Assembly (NCBI GenBank): GCA_946623915.1 | Contig: CAMORQ010000031.1 | Span: 1 to 12,089, forward strand | DNA from: an uncultured Coriobacteriaceae bacterium | GTDB lineage: Bacteria; Actinomycetota; Coriobacteriia; Coriobacteriales; Eggerthellaceae | Reading direction: 5' to 3' | DNA length: 12,089 nucleotides | Part shown: one piece after another, positions 1 through 6,574 of the stretch | How the letters are laid out: each line of letters starts with the position of its first letter | Numbering within the stretch: the first letter of the stretch is position 1 | Notes under the pieces: model-generated | What the model saw: only the letters and a program-made list of their open reading frames with translations | Database searches by the model: none | What the model was told of the DNA's origin: nothing | Program-made: the position numbers and the translations under genes

Positions 1-512
1 TCGTGACCACGATGAGCGACCCTCAGGGCAGCCCGTGCGTCGCCGACCTTGTGCCAACGGATTCGTATCCCGGCCTGTATCCGGTGGGCCGCCTCGATAG
101 GGCGACACGAGGCCTGCTTCTGTTCACCACCGACGGTGAACTCGGGCATGGGCTGCTCCATCCGAGCCACCACGTCTGCAAAACCTACTTAGCGCGCGTC
201 GCCGGCAAACCGTCCGAAAGATCGCTCAGCCGTCTGCGCGAAGGCATCGAGCTCGATGACGGCGTTACCGCTCCCGCCGATGTGGCTGTAGACGATGCCG
301 ACGATAAGACCACATTGCTCCGGTTGGTCATTCACGAGGGGAGGTACCGTCAGGTTCGTCGCATGTGCTCCGCCGTAGGCCACGAATGCCTCGATTTGCA
401 ACGCATCACGTTCGGTCCTTTGCGCCTCGATGATACCGCTGAGGGCTCCTGGCGCCTCCTTGACGGCCATGAGGTGGCCGCACTCGAACGGGCGGCGGGA
501 AAAGCGTGCTAG
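1..512 (+). CDS. rluB: RsuA/RluB-family 23S rRNA pseudouridine synthase, 5'-truncated by window edge
   Basis: Pseudouridine synthase of the RsuA/RluB/RluE/RluF family, which isomerises a specific uridine in rRNA; RluB proper acts on the 23S peptidyl-transferase region. The window holds about the last 170 residues. The reading frame is already inside the gene at base 3: the GTG there is an internal valine, because the following V-T-T-M-S-D-P-Q-G matches the conserved strand just after the family's N-K-P motif. The catalytic motif GRLDRATRGLLLF follows, with the nucleophilic Asp codon at 96-98. Further on is the family's EGRYRQVRRM motif near the C-terminus. The N-terminal S4 domain, if present, lies upstream. 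The stop is TAG at 510-512 and tyrA begins 39 bases later. The RluB assignment over RsuA/RluE/RluF rests on the actinobacterial rluB-cmk-der context and is less sure than the family. Confidence 0.9.
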   Translation, partial: VTTMSDPQGSPCVADLVPTDSYPGLYPVGRLDRATRGLLLFTTDGELGHGLLHPSHHVCKTYLARVAGKPSERSLSRLREGIELDDGVTAPADVAVDDADDKTTLLRLVIHEGRYRQVRRMCSAVGHECLDLQRITFGPLRLDDTAEGSWRLLDGHEVAALERAAGKAC

Positions 513-515
513 AAT
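507..515 (+). promoter_or_regulatory. candidate extended -10 promoter element for tyrA operon
   Basis: TGCTAGAAT at 507-515 fits an extended -10 element (TGn followed by a TATAAT-like hexamer with one mismatch) and overlaps the rluB stop codon. No good -35 hexamer lies 16-18 bases upstream. Transcription would start near 522, leaving a leader of about 30 bases before the tyrA GTG. This leader contains an 8-base palindrome TTCGCGAA (532-539). Support is motif-only, so read-through from rluB is equally possible. Confidence 0.28.
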
Positions 516-551
516 GAATGCAAGGGATGATTTCGCGAATAGGCATGCTAG

Positions 552-1685
552 GTGAATTCACGTCAGTATTCACATATTTTGGTTGTGGGGCTTGGCCTTA
601 TCGGGGCCTCGTTCGCCGCTGCCGTCAAGGAGCATTGCCCTGAATACACCATCGCGGGCTGCGACACCGATCCGCACGCGCGAGAAATCGCGCAAGCCAG
701 AGGATGGGTGGACACTGCGTGCGACGATGCCGAACCTGCCTTTACGGAAGCCCTATCAGGCTCCGACCTCGTTGTTCTTGCCACCCCCGCATCGGCGACG
801 CTGCGCTATCTGGACAAAATAGCAGACGCGCGCTTTCAAGGCATCGTCACCGACACGGCTTCTACGAAGTCGGGCGTGTGCGAGCACGCCGAATCGGTTC
901 TCGAAGATCCTTCGACGTTTATTCCCGGACACCCCATGGCGGGATCCGAAAAGAACGGTATCGACGCAGCTAGGCCGGGCCTTTTCGAGGGGTGCCATTG
1001 GATTTTGTGCCCCGACGAGCAAACCGGCGCCGACGCGTTCAGCGCGCTGCACGATCTTCTTACCAGCATCCGCGCACGCGTTATCTCCCTTCCTCGTGAA
1101 GAGCATGACAATGCGGTCGCAATCGTCAGCCATGTGCCCCATATCGTCGCATCGAGCCTCGTCGAGCTTGCATGCGAGCATGCTGACGAGCAGGAAACCC
1201 TGTTCAAGCTTGCTGCGGGGGGATTCAGGGACTCCACCAGGATAGCTGCGGGGTCTGCGGACTTGTGGACCGGCATATCCTTCGATAACCGCAAGGCGCT
1301 CGCAGATGGCTTGCGGGAAATGCAGTCCATTCTCGGACGGTTCCAGACCGCGCTCGATGAAGGCGACCGGGCATCGTTTTCCGACCTTCTCGAAAGCGCT
1401 TCGAAGGCGCGCAGGTCGCTTCCTGCAAAGTGGGTTCCCGCCACCGATAGCCTTATGGAAGTGCGCATCCCCATGGAAAACCGCTCCGGAGTCGTCGCTG
1501 AAGTCACGACGCTCGCAAGCAAGGCGGGCTGCAACATCATGTCCATCGCAATCGACCACTTAACGGCGCACAGCGCTGTTCTCAGCATGATATTCACCGA
1601 CGAAGGCGACGTGGGCAGGTTTTCGACCGAATTGGTAAAGGCGGGGTTCAAGGTATCTATGGCACCCCTGACGCATAAGGAGTAG
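552..1685 (+). CDS. tyrA: prephenate dehydrogenase with C-terminal ACT domain
   Basis: Converts prephenate to 4-hydroxyphenylpyruvate in tyrosine synthesis, in the cytoplasm. The 377 residues start with a Rossmann fold: GLGLIG at 13-18 and an acidic residue D38 in GCDTD that favours NAD over NADP. Then come DTASTKSG (101-108), GHPMAGSEKNG (126-136, with H127), SHVPH (193-197) and GGFRDSTR (223-230), all hallmarks of the TyrA catalytic core. Residues about 300-375 form an ACT domain (IPMENRSGVVAEVTTLASKA), as in the Bacillus-type enzyme, which suggests feedback control by tyrosine or another aromatic amino acid. The GTG start is chosen because it places the nucleotide-binding strand at the usual distance from the N-terminus; its ribosome site is poor (AGG at 541-543). 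It precedes aroA by 3 bases. No chorismate mutase domain is fused. Confidence 0.96.
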   Translation: MNSRQYSHILVVGLGLIGASFAAAVKEHCPEYTIAGCDTDPHAREIAQARGWVDTACDDAEPAFTEALSGSDLVVLATPASATLRYLDKIADARFQGIVTDTASTKSGVCEHAESVLEDPSTFIPGHPMAGSEKNGIDAARPGLFEGCHWILCPDEQTGADAFSALHDLLTSIRARVISLPREEHDNAVAIVSHVPHIVASSLVELACEHADEQETLFKLAAGGFRDSTRIAAGSADLWTGISFDNRKALADGLREMQSILGRFQTALDEGDRASFSDLLESASKARRSLPAKWVPATDSLMEVRIPMENRSGVVAEVTTLASKAGCNIMSIAIDHLTAHSAVLSMIFTDEGDVGRFSTELVKAGFKVSMAPLTHKE

Positions 1686-1688
1686 AAG

Positions 1689-3017
1689 ATGGCAAACGAT
1701 TCACAAACAACAATCATCGAACCGCTTCAGGCACCCATCGACGGATCGACTACCGTTCCTGGCGACAAATCCATATCGCACCGAGCGGTCCTGTTTTCGG
1801 CCATGGCTGAAGGCGTGTCGCGCGTCTCGGGCGTACTTGATTCCGACGACGTCAGGTCCACCATCAAGGCCGTGCAAGCGCTTGGCGCCACTGTGTCGCT
1901 CGAAAAGCAGATCGATGGCAGCCTTGCGGGCGGCATCACCGGATGGGGCAGTGCGGGTCCGACTCAGCCGGACGGCCCCATCGACTGTGGGAATTCGGGC
2001 ACTACCGCGCGTCTTCTCATGGGGTCTTTGGCCCCCTGGCCGATAACGGTCGAGATCACCGGAGACGAATCCTTGTGCAAAAGGCCCATGCGCCGCATTA
2101 CCGCGCCTCTCATGAAGATGGGCGTTTCTTTCGATCCTGCAGGCAAGGAAACGCTTCCCATAACCGAAACCGGAGACAGGGACCTTAAAGCTATCGTCTA
2201 CGATGCACCTATGGCGTCGGCGCAGCTGAAGACGGCCGTGCTGTTGGCCGGTTTGGGCGCCAAAGGCGAAACGGTGCTCAACGAACCTTCGCCTTCGCGC
2301 AACCATACCGAGCTCATGTTGCCCGAATACGGCGCCACGACCACGGCGGCGGAGCGGACCGCATCGGTCAAAGGGCCCTTCACTTTGCAAGCATGCGAAG
2401 TCCAGGTGCCCGGCGATCCCTCGTCTGCGGCTTTTCTCGTGTGCGCGGCCCTCATGAAGCGCGGCAGTTCCATTCAGGTCGAAGGAGTCAGTCTCAACAC
2501 CGCACGCATCGGGTTCACCAGAACGCTCGAGCGCATGGGCGCCGACATCTCCATTTCCCGAGAAGGACAGGCGGGCAAAGAGCCCTATGGCATCATCTCG
2601 GCTTGTTACACTCCCAATCTTCGTGGGTGCGAAATTCCCGGGGATAAGATACCGTCGCTGCTCGACGAAGTGCCCGTGCTTTCGGTCGTTGCCGCTTTTG
2701 CGCGCGGCATCACGGTGTTCCGTCAGGTAAGCGAACTGCGCATGAAGGAAAGCGACCGCCTGTCGGCCATCATCGAAGGGCTTGGATTGATGGGTGTCGA
2801 AGCATGGATGGACGGAGACGACCTTTTCATCGAGGGCCAACCCGACCTCGAGGTTCCCGACGGCATCGTGTTCGACTCGAAAAAAGACCACCGTCTCGCC
2901 ATGACGTGGGCGCTTGTGGGCCTGTGCGGCAACAAGCCCGTTACGGTATCGAATTTCGACTCGATTAAAGTCAGCTTCCCGACATTCCTCGATTCGTTGC
3001 AAAGGATGACACGATGA
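1689..3017 (+). CDS. aroA: 3-phosphoshikimate 1-carboxyvinyltransferase (EPSP synthase)
   Basis: Sixth enzyme of the shikimate pathway, joining phosphoenolpyruvate to shikimate 3-phosphate to give EPSP. At 442 residues it has the normal two-domain length. Visible signatures are PGDKSISHRA (24-33, with K27, S28, R32), GNSGTTARLLMG (101-112), KRPMRR (131-136), MASAQLKTAVLLAGL (175-189), PGDPSSAAF (241-249), LLDEVP with catalytic Asp about 326, ELRMKESDR (349-357) and DHR (400-402). The SAQLK, NHTELML and GDPSSAAF stretches resemble class II enzymes (Bacillus and CP4 type). The position matching Ala100 of CP4 is Gly104 here, the usual residue in glyphosate-sensitive enzymes; this comparison is from memory. 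The start has a strong AAGGAG at 1677-1682 overlapping the tyrA stop. Its own stop overlaps the cmk ATG by four bases, implying translational coupling. Confidence 0.98.
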   Translation: MANDSQTTIIEPLQAPIDGSTTVPGDKSISHRAVLFSAMAEGVSRVSGVLDSDDVRSTIKAVQALGATVSLEKQIDGSLAGGITGWGSAGPTQPDGPIDCGNSGTTARLLMGSLAPWPITVEITGDESLCKRPMRRITAPLMKMGVSFDPAGKETLPITETGDRDLKAIVYDAPMASAQLKTAVLLAGLGAKGETVLNEPSPSRNHTELMLPEYGATTTAAERTASVKGPFTLQACEVQVPGDPSSAAFLVCAALMKRGSSIQVEGVSLNTARIGFTRTLERMGADISISREGQAGKEPYGIISACYTPNLRGCEIPGDKIPSLLDEVPVLSVVAAFARGITVFRQVSELRMKESDRLSAIIEGLGLMGVEAWMDGDDLFIEGQPDLEVPDGIVFDSKKDHRLAMTWALVGLCGNKPVTVSNFDSIKVSFPTFLDSLQRMTR

Positions 3018-3688
3018 TCGTTGCCATAGACGGACCATCGGGAGCAGGGAAATCGACCGTTGCCAAGGCGGTCGCCTCCAAACTCGGCTTTTCTTGTCTT
3101 GACACGGGCGCAATGTACCGTGCCGTAGCCTGGCGGGCGCTCAAGGACGGTGTCTCTTTCGACGACGCGGCCGGTCTTGGCCGAATCGCGCGAGAATGCC
3201 CCATCGAATTCGGCATGATGCCCGGAGATCCGCTGCCAAGTACTGTTTCCATTGATGGAGCAGATGTTACGATGGCGATCCGCACGGCCGAAATCGACAA
3301 GGCGGTCAGTCCCGTTTCCGCCGAGCCCGCGGTGCGCGATGCGCTCGTCGGACAGCAGCAGCGCATCGGTCGCACCGGCAACTACGTAGTCGAAGGGCGC
3401 GACATCGGCACCGTGGTGTTTCCAGGCGCCGAAGTGAAGGTGTTCCTCACGGCAAGCGCCGAAGAGCGCGCGATGCGCAGGGTTAAGCAAAACGCCGAAC
3501 GCGGCGTCGGATCGACCGACTACGAAGCGGTCCTTGCCGATATTCGACGACGCGACGAGTACGATTCGACGCGGGCTTCTTCCCCCCTTAAGGCTGCCGA
3601 AGACGCCATCACCATCGATTCGACCGATATCAGCATCGACGATGTCATCGATCAAATCTGCGACCTTGCGCGCGAGAGGGCGGTCTAG
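3014..3688 (+). CDS. cmk: (d)CMP kinase
   Basis: Cytidylate kinase, phosphorylating CMP and dCMP with ATP in pyrimidine nucleotide recycling. The 224-residue protein has the usual length. It shows the P-loop GPSGAGKST (7-15), the LDTGAMYRA nucleotide-binding motif (29-37), the Cmk-specific insert region with R90 and R108, VEGRDIGTVVFPGA (126-139), and the lid motif RRDEYDSTRASSPLK (179-193). The ATG lies inside the end of aroA (ATGA overlap) with AAGGA at 3002-3006 as ribosome site. The stop TAG ends at 3688, where plsC begins. aroA-cmk adjacency is common in bacteria. In many genomes rpsA follows cmk; here plsC and ispH do. Confidence 0.98.
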   Translation: MIVAIDGPSGAGKSTVAKAVASKLGFSCLDTGAMYRAVAWRALKDGVSFDDAAGLGRIARECPIEFGMMPGDPLPSTVSIDGADVTMAIRTAEIDKAVSPVSAEPAVRDALVGQQQRIGRTGNYVVEGRDIGTVVFPGAEVKVFLTASAEERAMRRVKQNAERGVGSTDYEAVLADIRRRDEYDSTRASSPLKAAEDAITIDSTDISIDDVIDQICDLARERAV

Positions 3689-4512
3689 TGATGTTTCTCT
3701 CTCGAGAAGAGATGTTCGACAGAAGTCTTGGGGGGAAAGACAGAAGCAACGAAATCCCGCACTGGTGCGGAAACATCATGTACGTCATTGTGGCTTCTGT
3801 TCTGAAGCTGTTTTTCAGATATCGAGTAGATAACCGGGAGACTCTGCGCGCGTTCAAGGGAAAACAGGGTGTGGTGGTTGTGTGCAACCACACGTCTTTT
3901 TTCGATGTCGCGTTCCTTTGGTGCTCGGTGCGTCCGAGCCAGTGGGTGCGCTTGATGGCCCGAGACAACCTTATGGAAACGGCGCACGGCTTCGGAGGAC
4001 AGCTTATGGCGCGTGCGGGCGCCTTTCCCGTCAAACGGAACACCGCTGACCGGACTTCGCTCAAAAGGGCGGCCCGCATGCTGAAGAACGGGGAAGTGGT
4101 GGGCATCTTCCCAGAGGGCACGCGCAGAGGGAAGGGCTCGCAGACCCCTTCGCTTCACGCAGGCGCTGCGCTGATTGCCAAGATGGGTTCCGCACCCATC
4201 CTTCCGGCTACAGTGCGCAACGCCGAATACATAAAGCAGCACGGTCAACGTGTGCGGTTCCCTAAGGTGAGCGTTGAATTCGGCCGTCCCGTTTCATTCG
4301 AATCCTTTTCGTTTCTGCCCAAGGAAGACCGGCTGGAAGGATGCACGTGGTTCGTCATGCGCGAATGCTTCGCCCTTTCCATGCGTTGTCCTTCCGATCA
4401 GGTTGACATGAAGGTCCTTTTCCCCGAGACGAAGGATTACGCCCCTTTGTTCGAAGGAGTGACCATACCCACTGCGCTTCCCGTGCACGAATCGTCGGAC
4501 ACGGAGGAATGA
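3688..4512 (+). CDS. plsC: 1-acyl-sn-glycerol-3-phosphate acyltransferase
   Basis: Acylates lysophosphatidate at the sn-2 position to make phosphatidate, at the cytoplasmic membrane. The 274-residue protein has the acyltransferase motif HTSFFD (H68 and D73, the H-x4-D catalytic pair), the block GAFPVKRN (111-118) and FPEGTRRGKG (141-150), all typical of PlsC. A hydrophobic stretch at about 31-47 may be a membrane anchor. GTG at 3688 overlaps the cmk stop by one base. ATG at 3691 is equally possible, since GAGAGGG at 3674-3680 lies 7 bases from the first and 10 from the second. The gene overlaps ispH by four bases. PlsY, the preceding step in the pathway, is encoded about 5.5 kb downstream. 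Other members of this superfamily acylate different acceptors, so the substrate is inferred from motifs. Confidence 0.92.
   Translation: MMFLSREEMFDRSLGGKDRSNEIPHWCGNIMYVIVASVLKLFFRYRVDNRETLRAFKGKQGVVVVCNHTSFFDVAFLWCSVRPSQWVRLMARDNLMETAHGFGGQLMARAGAFPVKRNTADRTSLKRAARMLKNGEVVGIFPEGTRRGKGSQTPSLHAGAALIAKMGSAPILPATVRNAEYIKQHGQRVRFPKVSVEFGRPVSFESFSFLPKEDRLEGCTWFVMRECFALSMRCPSDQVDMKVLFPETKDYAPLFEGVTIPTALPVHESSDTEE
4503..4507 (+). promoter_or_regulatory. ribosome binding site of ispH, deciding between two ATGs
   Basis: GGAGG at 4503-4507 lies inside the end of plsC. It sits one base before the first ATG (4509) and four bases before the second (4512). The spacing favours the second ATG, which would shorten the protein by one residue and reduce the overlap with plsC from four bases to one. 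Confidence 0.6.
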
Positions 4513-5348
4513 TGGACGTAGTTCGAAGCGATTGCGCAGGGTTCTGCTACGGGGTCAAGCGCGCCCTCGACATCGTGCTCTCCGTTTCCGACGGCGCTAA
4601 AAGCGTTCAAACGCTCGGCGCGCTGATACACAACCCCACGGTGGTCTCCCAGCTCGAGGCCCGTGGCGTGTCCGTGGCCAAATGCGTGGAAGACGTCGCA
4701 GGCGACGTTGTCGTCATACGAAGCCATGGCGTTACTCCCGACATTGCTGACGAGTTGGCTCGGACAGGCGCCGAAGTGGTCGATGCCACGTGCCCCCATG
4801 TGCTCCGTGCGCAAAAAGCCGCCCATAAGCTTTCTTCGGAAGGGATGAGGGTGCTCATCGTGGGAGAGGAAGGGCATCCTGAAGTAGATGGTCTACTAGC
4901 ATGGGCAAAACGTGGGGGAAGCGATGCGTTCGTTGTTGGATGCGGCGAAGATGTGCCGGCAGACCTCAAAGGGCCTGTCGGGATCGTCGTCCAGACAACG
5001 CAGATCACTCGATGCCTTGAGGAAGTGTGCGATGCGCTTGACGAACGTGGCGTTTCCTACGAGCTGTGCAACACAATATGCTCTGCAACGAGCGAGCGTC
5101 AGGATGCCGCGTCTTCTCTGGCAACGAGCGTTGACGCTATGGTCGTCGTGGGCGGGAAGAACTCTTCGAACACCATGCGTCTCTTCGAGATATGCCAGAA
5201 GGCCGCTCCTGTCGCGTTTCACGTCGAATCTGCGGCAGAACTGCAGTGTTCATGGTTTTCCGGAATGGAGCGCGTGGGCGTTACCGCCGGAGCCTCCACA
5301 CCTGACGACCAAATCGAACAGGTTGTGGAATGTTTGCTAGCTTGGTAG
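4509..5348 (+). CDS. ispH: 4-hydroxy-3-methylbut-2-enyl diphosphate reductase
   Basis: Last enzyme of the MEP isoprenoid pathway. A [4Fe-4S] protein, it reduces HMBPP to isopentenyl and dimethylallyl diphosphate. All three cluster cysteines are present: C13 (GFCYGVKRA), C95 (DATCPHV) and C191 (NTICSATSERQ). Substrate-binding residues are also visible: H41, H74 (RSHG), H123 and E125 (GHPE), the QTT at 162-164, SSN (219-221) and GASTP (261-265). At 279 residues it is a stand-alone IspH, without the S1 ribosomal protein extension found in many clostridial homologues. The start is ATG 4509 or 4512 (see the ribosome site). It is coupled to plsC and ends the first tightly packed gene string; an 87-base AT-rich gap follows. 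Confidence 0.98.
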   Translation: MMDVVRSDCAGFCYGVKRALDIVLSVSDGAKSVQTLGALIHNPTVVSQLEARGVSVAKCVEDVAGDVVVIRSHGVTPDIADELARTGAEVVDATCPHVLRAQKAAHKLSSEGMRVLIVGEEGHPEVDGLLAWAKRGGSDAFVVGCGEDVPADLKGPVGIVVQTTQITRCLEEVCDALDERGVSYELCNTICSATSERQDAASSLATSVDAMVVVGGKNSSNTMRLFEICQKAAPVAFHVESAAELQCSWFSGMERVGVTAGASTPDDQIEQVVECLLAW

Positions 5349-5376
5349 CAGATTATTTCGCAAACTCCCAAAAAAG

Positions 5377-5406
5377 TTACAATTGAACTATCAATCGTTC
5401 TATACT
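5377..5406 (+). promoter_or_regulatory. candidate promoter for the M23 peptidase gene
   Basis: The 87-base gap 5349-5435 is clearly AT-richer than its surroundings. TATACT at 5401-5406 is a good -10 hexamer (one mismatch), and TTACAA at 5377-5382 can serve as a -35 with an 18-base spacer. A start near 5413 leaves a short leader to GGAG at 5425-5428. TTGAAC at 5383-5388 looks more like a -35 but is only 12 bases from TATACT. TACAAT at 5378-5383 is an alternative -10 without a clear -35. The spacer holds the interrupted palindrome ATTGA-ACTA-TCAAT (5382-5395), a possible repressor site. Confidence 0.42.
5382..5395. repeat. interrupted palindrome ATTGA-n4-TCAAT
   Basis: A perfect 5-base inverted repeat with a 4-base spacer, inside the putative promoter spacer of the peptidase gene. 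Arms this short can arise by chance. Its position between the -35 and -10 candidates is what makes it worth recording as a possible operator. Confidence 0.35.
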
Positions 5407-5435
5407 TTTCAACGCAATACAAACGGAGCCATTAA

Positions 5436-6566
5436 TTGATTCTTGCTTTTAATTCCTACATATACCGGGCTTTGGCGTGTCTTTTCGCGTGTTGCATCTG
5501 TGCGCTCTTGGCGCCACCTTCCGCGTTCGCGGTCACTTCTGAGGAAATGTTCGCCGAGGCGGAAAGCATCATGCGTCAAATCGACGTCCTTCAAACGAAC
5601 ATCAACGAAGAGTACGCCAAATACGACGCTGCACTCGCCGAGCAGAAAAGCGCCACCGACGCCGCCAGCGAAGCTCAGGCCCGCATCGACGAAGAGCAGG
5701 CACGTATGGAACAGCTCCAGGAAAAGCTTTCCGCTTGCGCCACCAACATGTACAAGACCGGTGGATCCACATCCTTCATCGATGTGATGCTCGGCTCTTC
5801 CACGTTCGACGAATTCTTGAACAAATGGGATGCGTTCAACTCCATTTCGAACCAGGGAGCTACGTTGGTTCAGCGTGCGAAGACCGCCAAGGCCGCGCAG
5901 GAAAGCGCCAAGGCCGAATACGAGCAAGCTGCCGCCCTGGCATCTGAAAAGATGGCCGAAGCAGAGCGTGCGCGCACGCAGATTGAAAGCAACCAGGCCG
6001 CTCTGCGCGAAGAAGCCGAGAAAATCTCCAAGGAAGCCGCCGAGTTGCAGGCCCAGGAAGAGCTCGAGCGAGAAGCCGCACGGCTTGCAGCAGCAGCTGC
6101 CGAAGCGGCAGAAAAAGCGCGCGCCGAACGCGAAGCGGCTGCCAGGAAAGGTACAGGAAGCCTCGAGATTTCGGGAAGCGAAATCTTGCAGCATCCTTGT
6201 CCCGAAGGCACTCCTTCTAGCCCGTTCGGCTGGCGCGATTTCAACGGCGGATCGTTCCACATGGGATACGATATCGCGGCCCGTGAAGGCACTCCCTACT
6301 GCGCTGCCGAGTCCGGCACGGTCATACATGCGACCAACGACGGCGGCTACAACGGCGGCGCAGGCAACTGGGTGGTCATTGCCCATGGGAACGGCATGGT
6401 CACCAAGTACATGCATTCCTCAGAAGTCTATGTGAAGGTCGGCGACCGCGTCGAGCGTGGCGACGTCATCGGAGCCATCGGCAACACGGGCCAGTCCTTC
6501 GGCGCTCACCTGCATTTCCAAGTCGAGTTCGATGGCGTAGCGGTCGATCCTACTGCGTTCTTGTAA
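5436..6566 (+). CDS. secreted M23 (LytM-type) metallopeptidase with coiled-coil arm
   Basis: A probable peptidoglycan hydrolase acting outside the membrane. A signal peptide spans 1-32: short n-region with R11, hydrophobic core, and a signal peptidase I site after APPSAFA before V33. Residues about 35-240 are rich in Ala, Glu, Lys and Gln and look like long coiled coils. They are interrupted by a segment (YKTGG ... MLGSSTFDEFLNKWDAF, about 106-134) like that of CwlO/PcsB/EnvC-type hydrolases. The C-terminal M23 domain (about 255-376) keeps the zinc ligands H275 and D279 (HMGYD) and H360 (HLH), plus catalytic His candidates H327 and H358, so it should be active rather than an EnvC-like regulator. 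The TTG start (5436) is supported by GGAG at 5425-5428, 7 bases away, and by the intact signal peptide. It probably has its own promoter. Control by FtsEX is known for relatives but is only a guess here, as no ftsEX lies in the window. Confidence 0.93.
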   Translation: MILAFNSYIYRALACLFACCICALLAPPSAFAVTSEEMFAEAESIMRQIDVLQTNINEEYAKYDAALAEQKSATDAASEAQARIDEEQARMEQLQEKLSACATNMYKTGGSTSFIDVMLGSSTFDEFLNKWDAFNSISNQGATLVQRAKTAKAAQESAKAEYEQAAALASEKMAEAERARTQIESNQAALREEAEKISKEAAELQAQEELEREAARLAAAAAEAAEKARAEREAAARKGTGSLEISGSEILQHPCPEGTPSSPFGWRDFNGGSFHMGYDIAAREGTPYCAAESGTVIHATNDGGYNGGAGNWVVIAHGNGMVTKYMHSSEVYVKVGDRVERGDVIGAIGNTGQSFGAHLHFQVEFDGVAVDPTAFL

Positions 6567-6574
6567 GAGGTGGC

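Noticed and set aside
1..512. GTG at base 3 as the start of a 169-residue pseudouridine synthase
   Set aside because: The following residues match an internal conserved strand of the family just after the N-K-P motif, so the true start lies upstream of the window.
1701..3113. A long open frame on the minus strand across aroA and the start of cmk (also similar long minus-strand frames at 756-1559, 5409-6416 and 8366-9136)
   Set aside because: They lie opposite clearly conserved genes and arise from the codon bias of GC-rich DNA. Their translations show no recognisable motif and no ribosome-site context.
5334..5375. Possible terminator after ispH
   Set aside because: Only a 4-base stem (GCTA/TAGC) is present, followed by a mixed sequence with an A run on the coding strand rather than a T tract. 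No intrinsic terminator is supported.
5383..5406. TTGAAC and TATACT as a classical promoter pair
   Set aside because: The spacer is only 12 bases. TTACAA at 5377-5382 gives an acceptable 18-base spacer instead.
5472..5500. Possible lipobox near the N-terminus of the M23 protein (cysteines C15, C19, C20, C22)
   Set aside because: C15 comes too early for a hydrophobic core, and the residues before C19 fit the lipobox poorly (Phe at -2). A good signal peptidase I site follows at residue 32, so a secreted protein is favoured over a lipoprotein.
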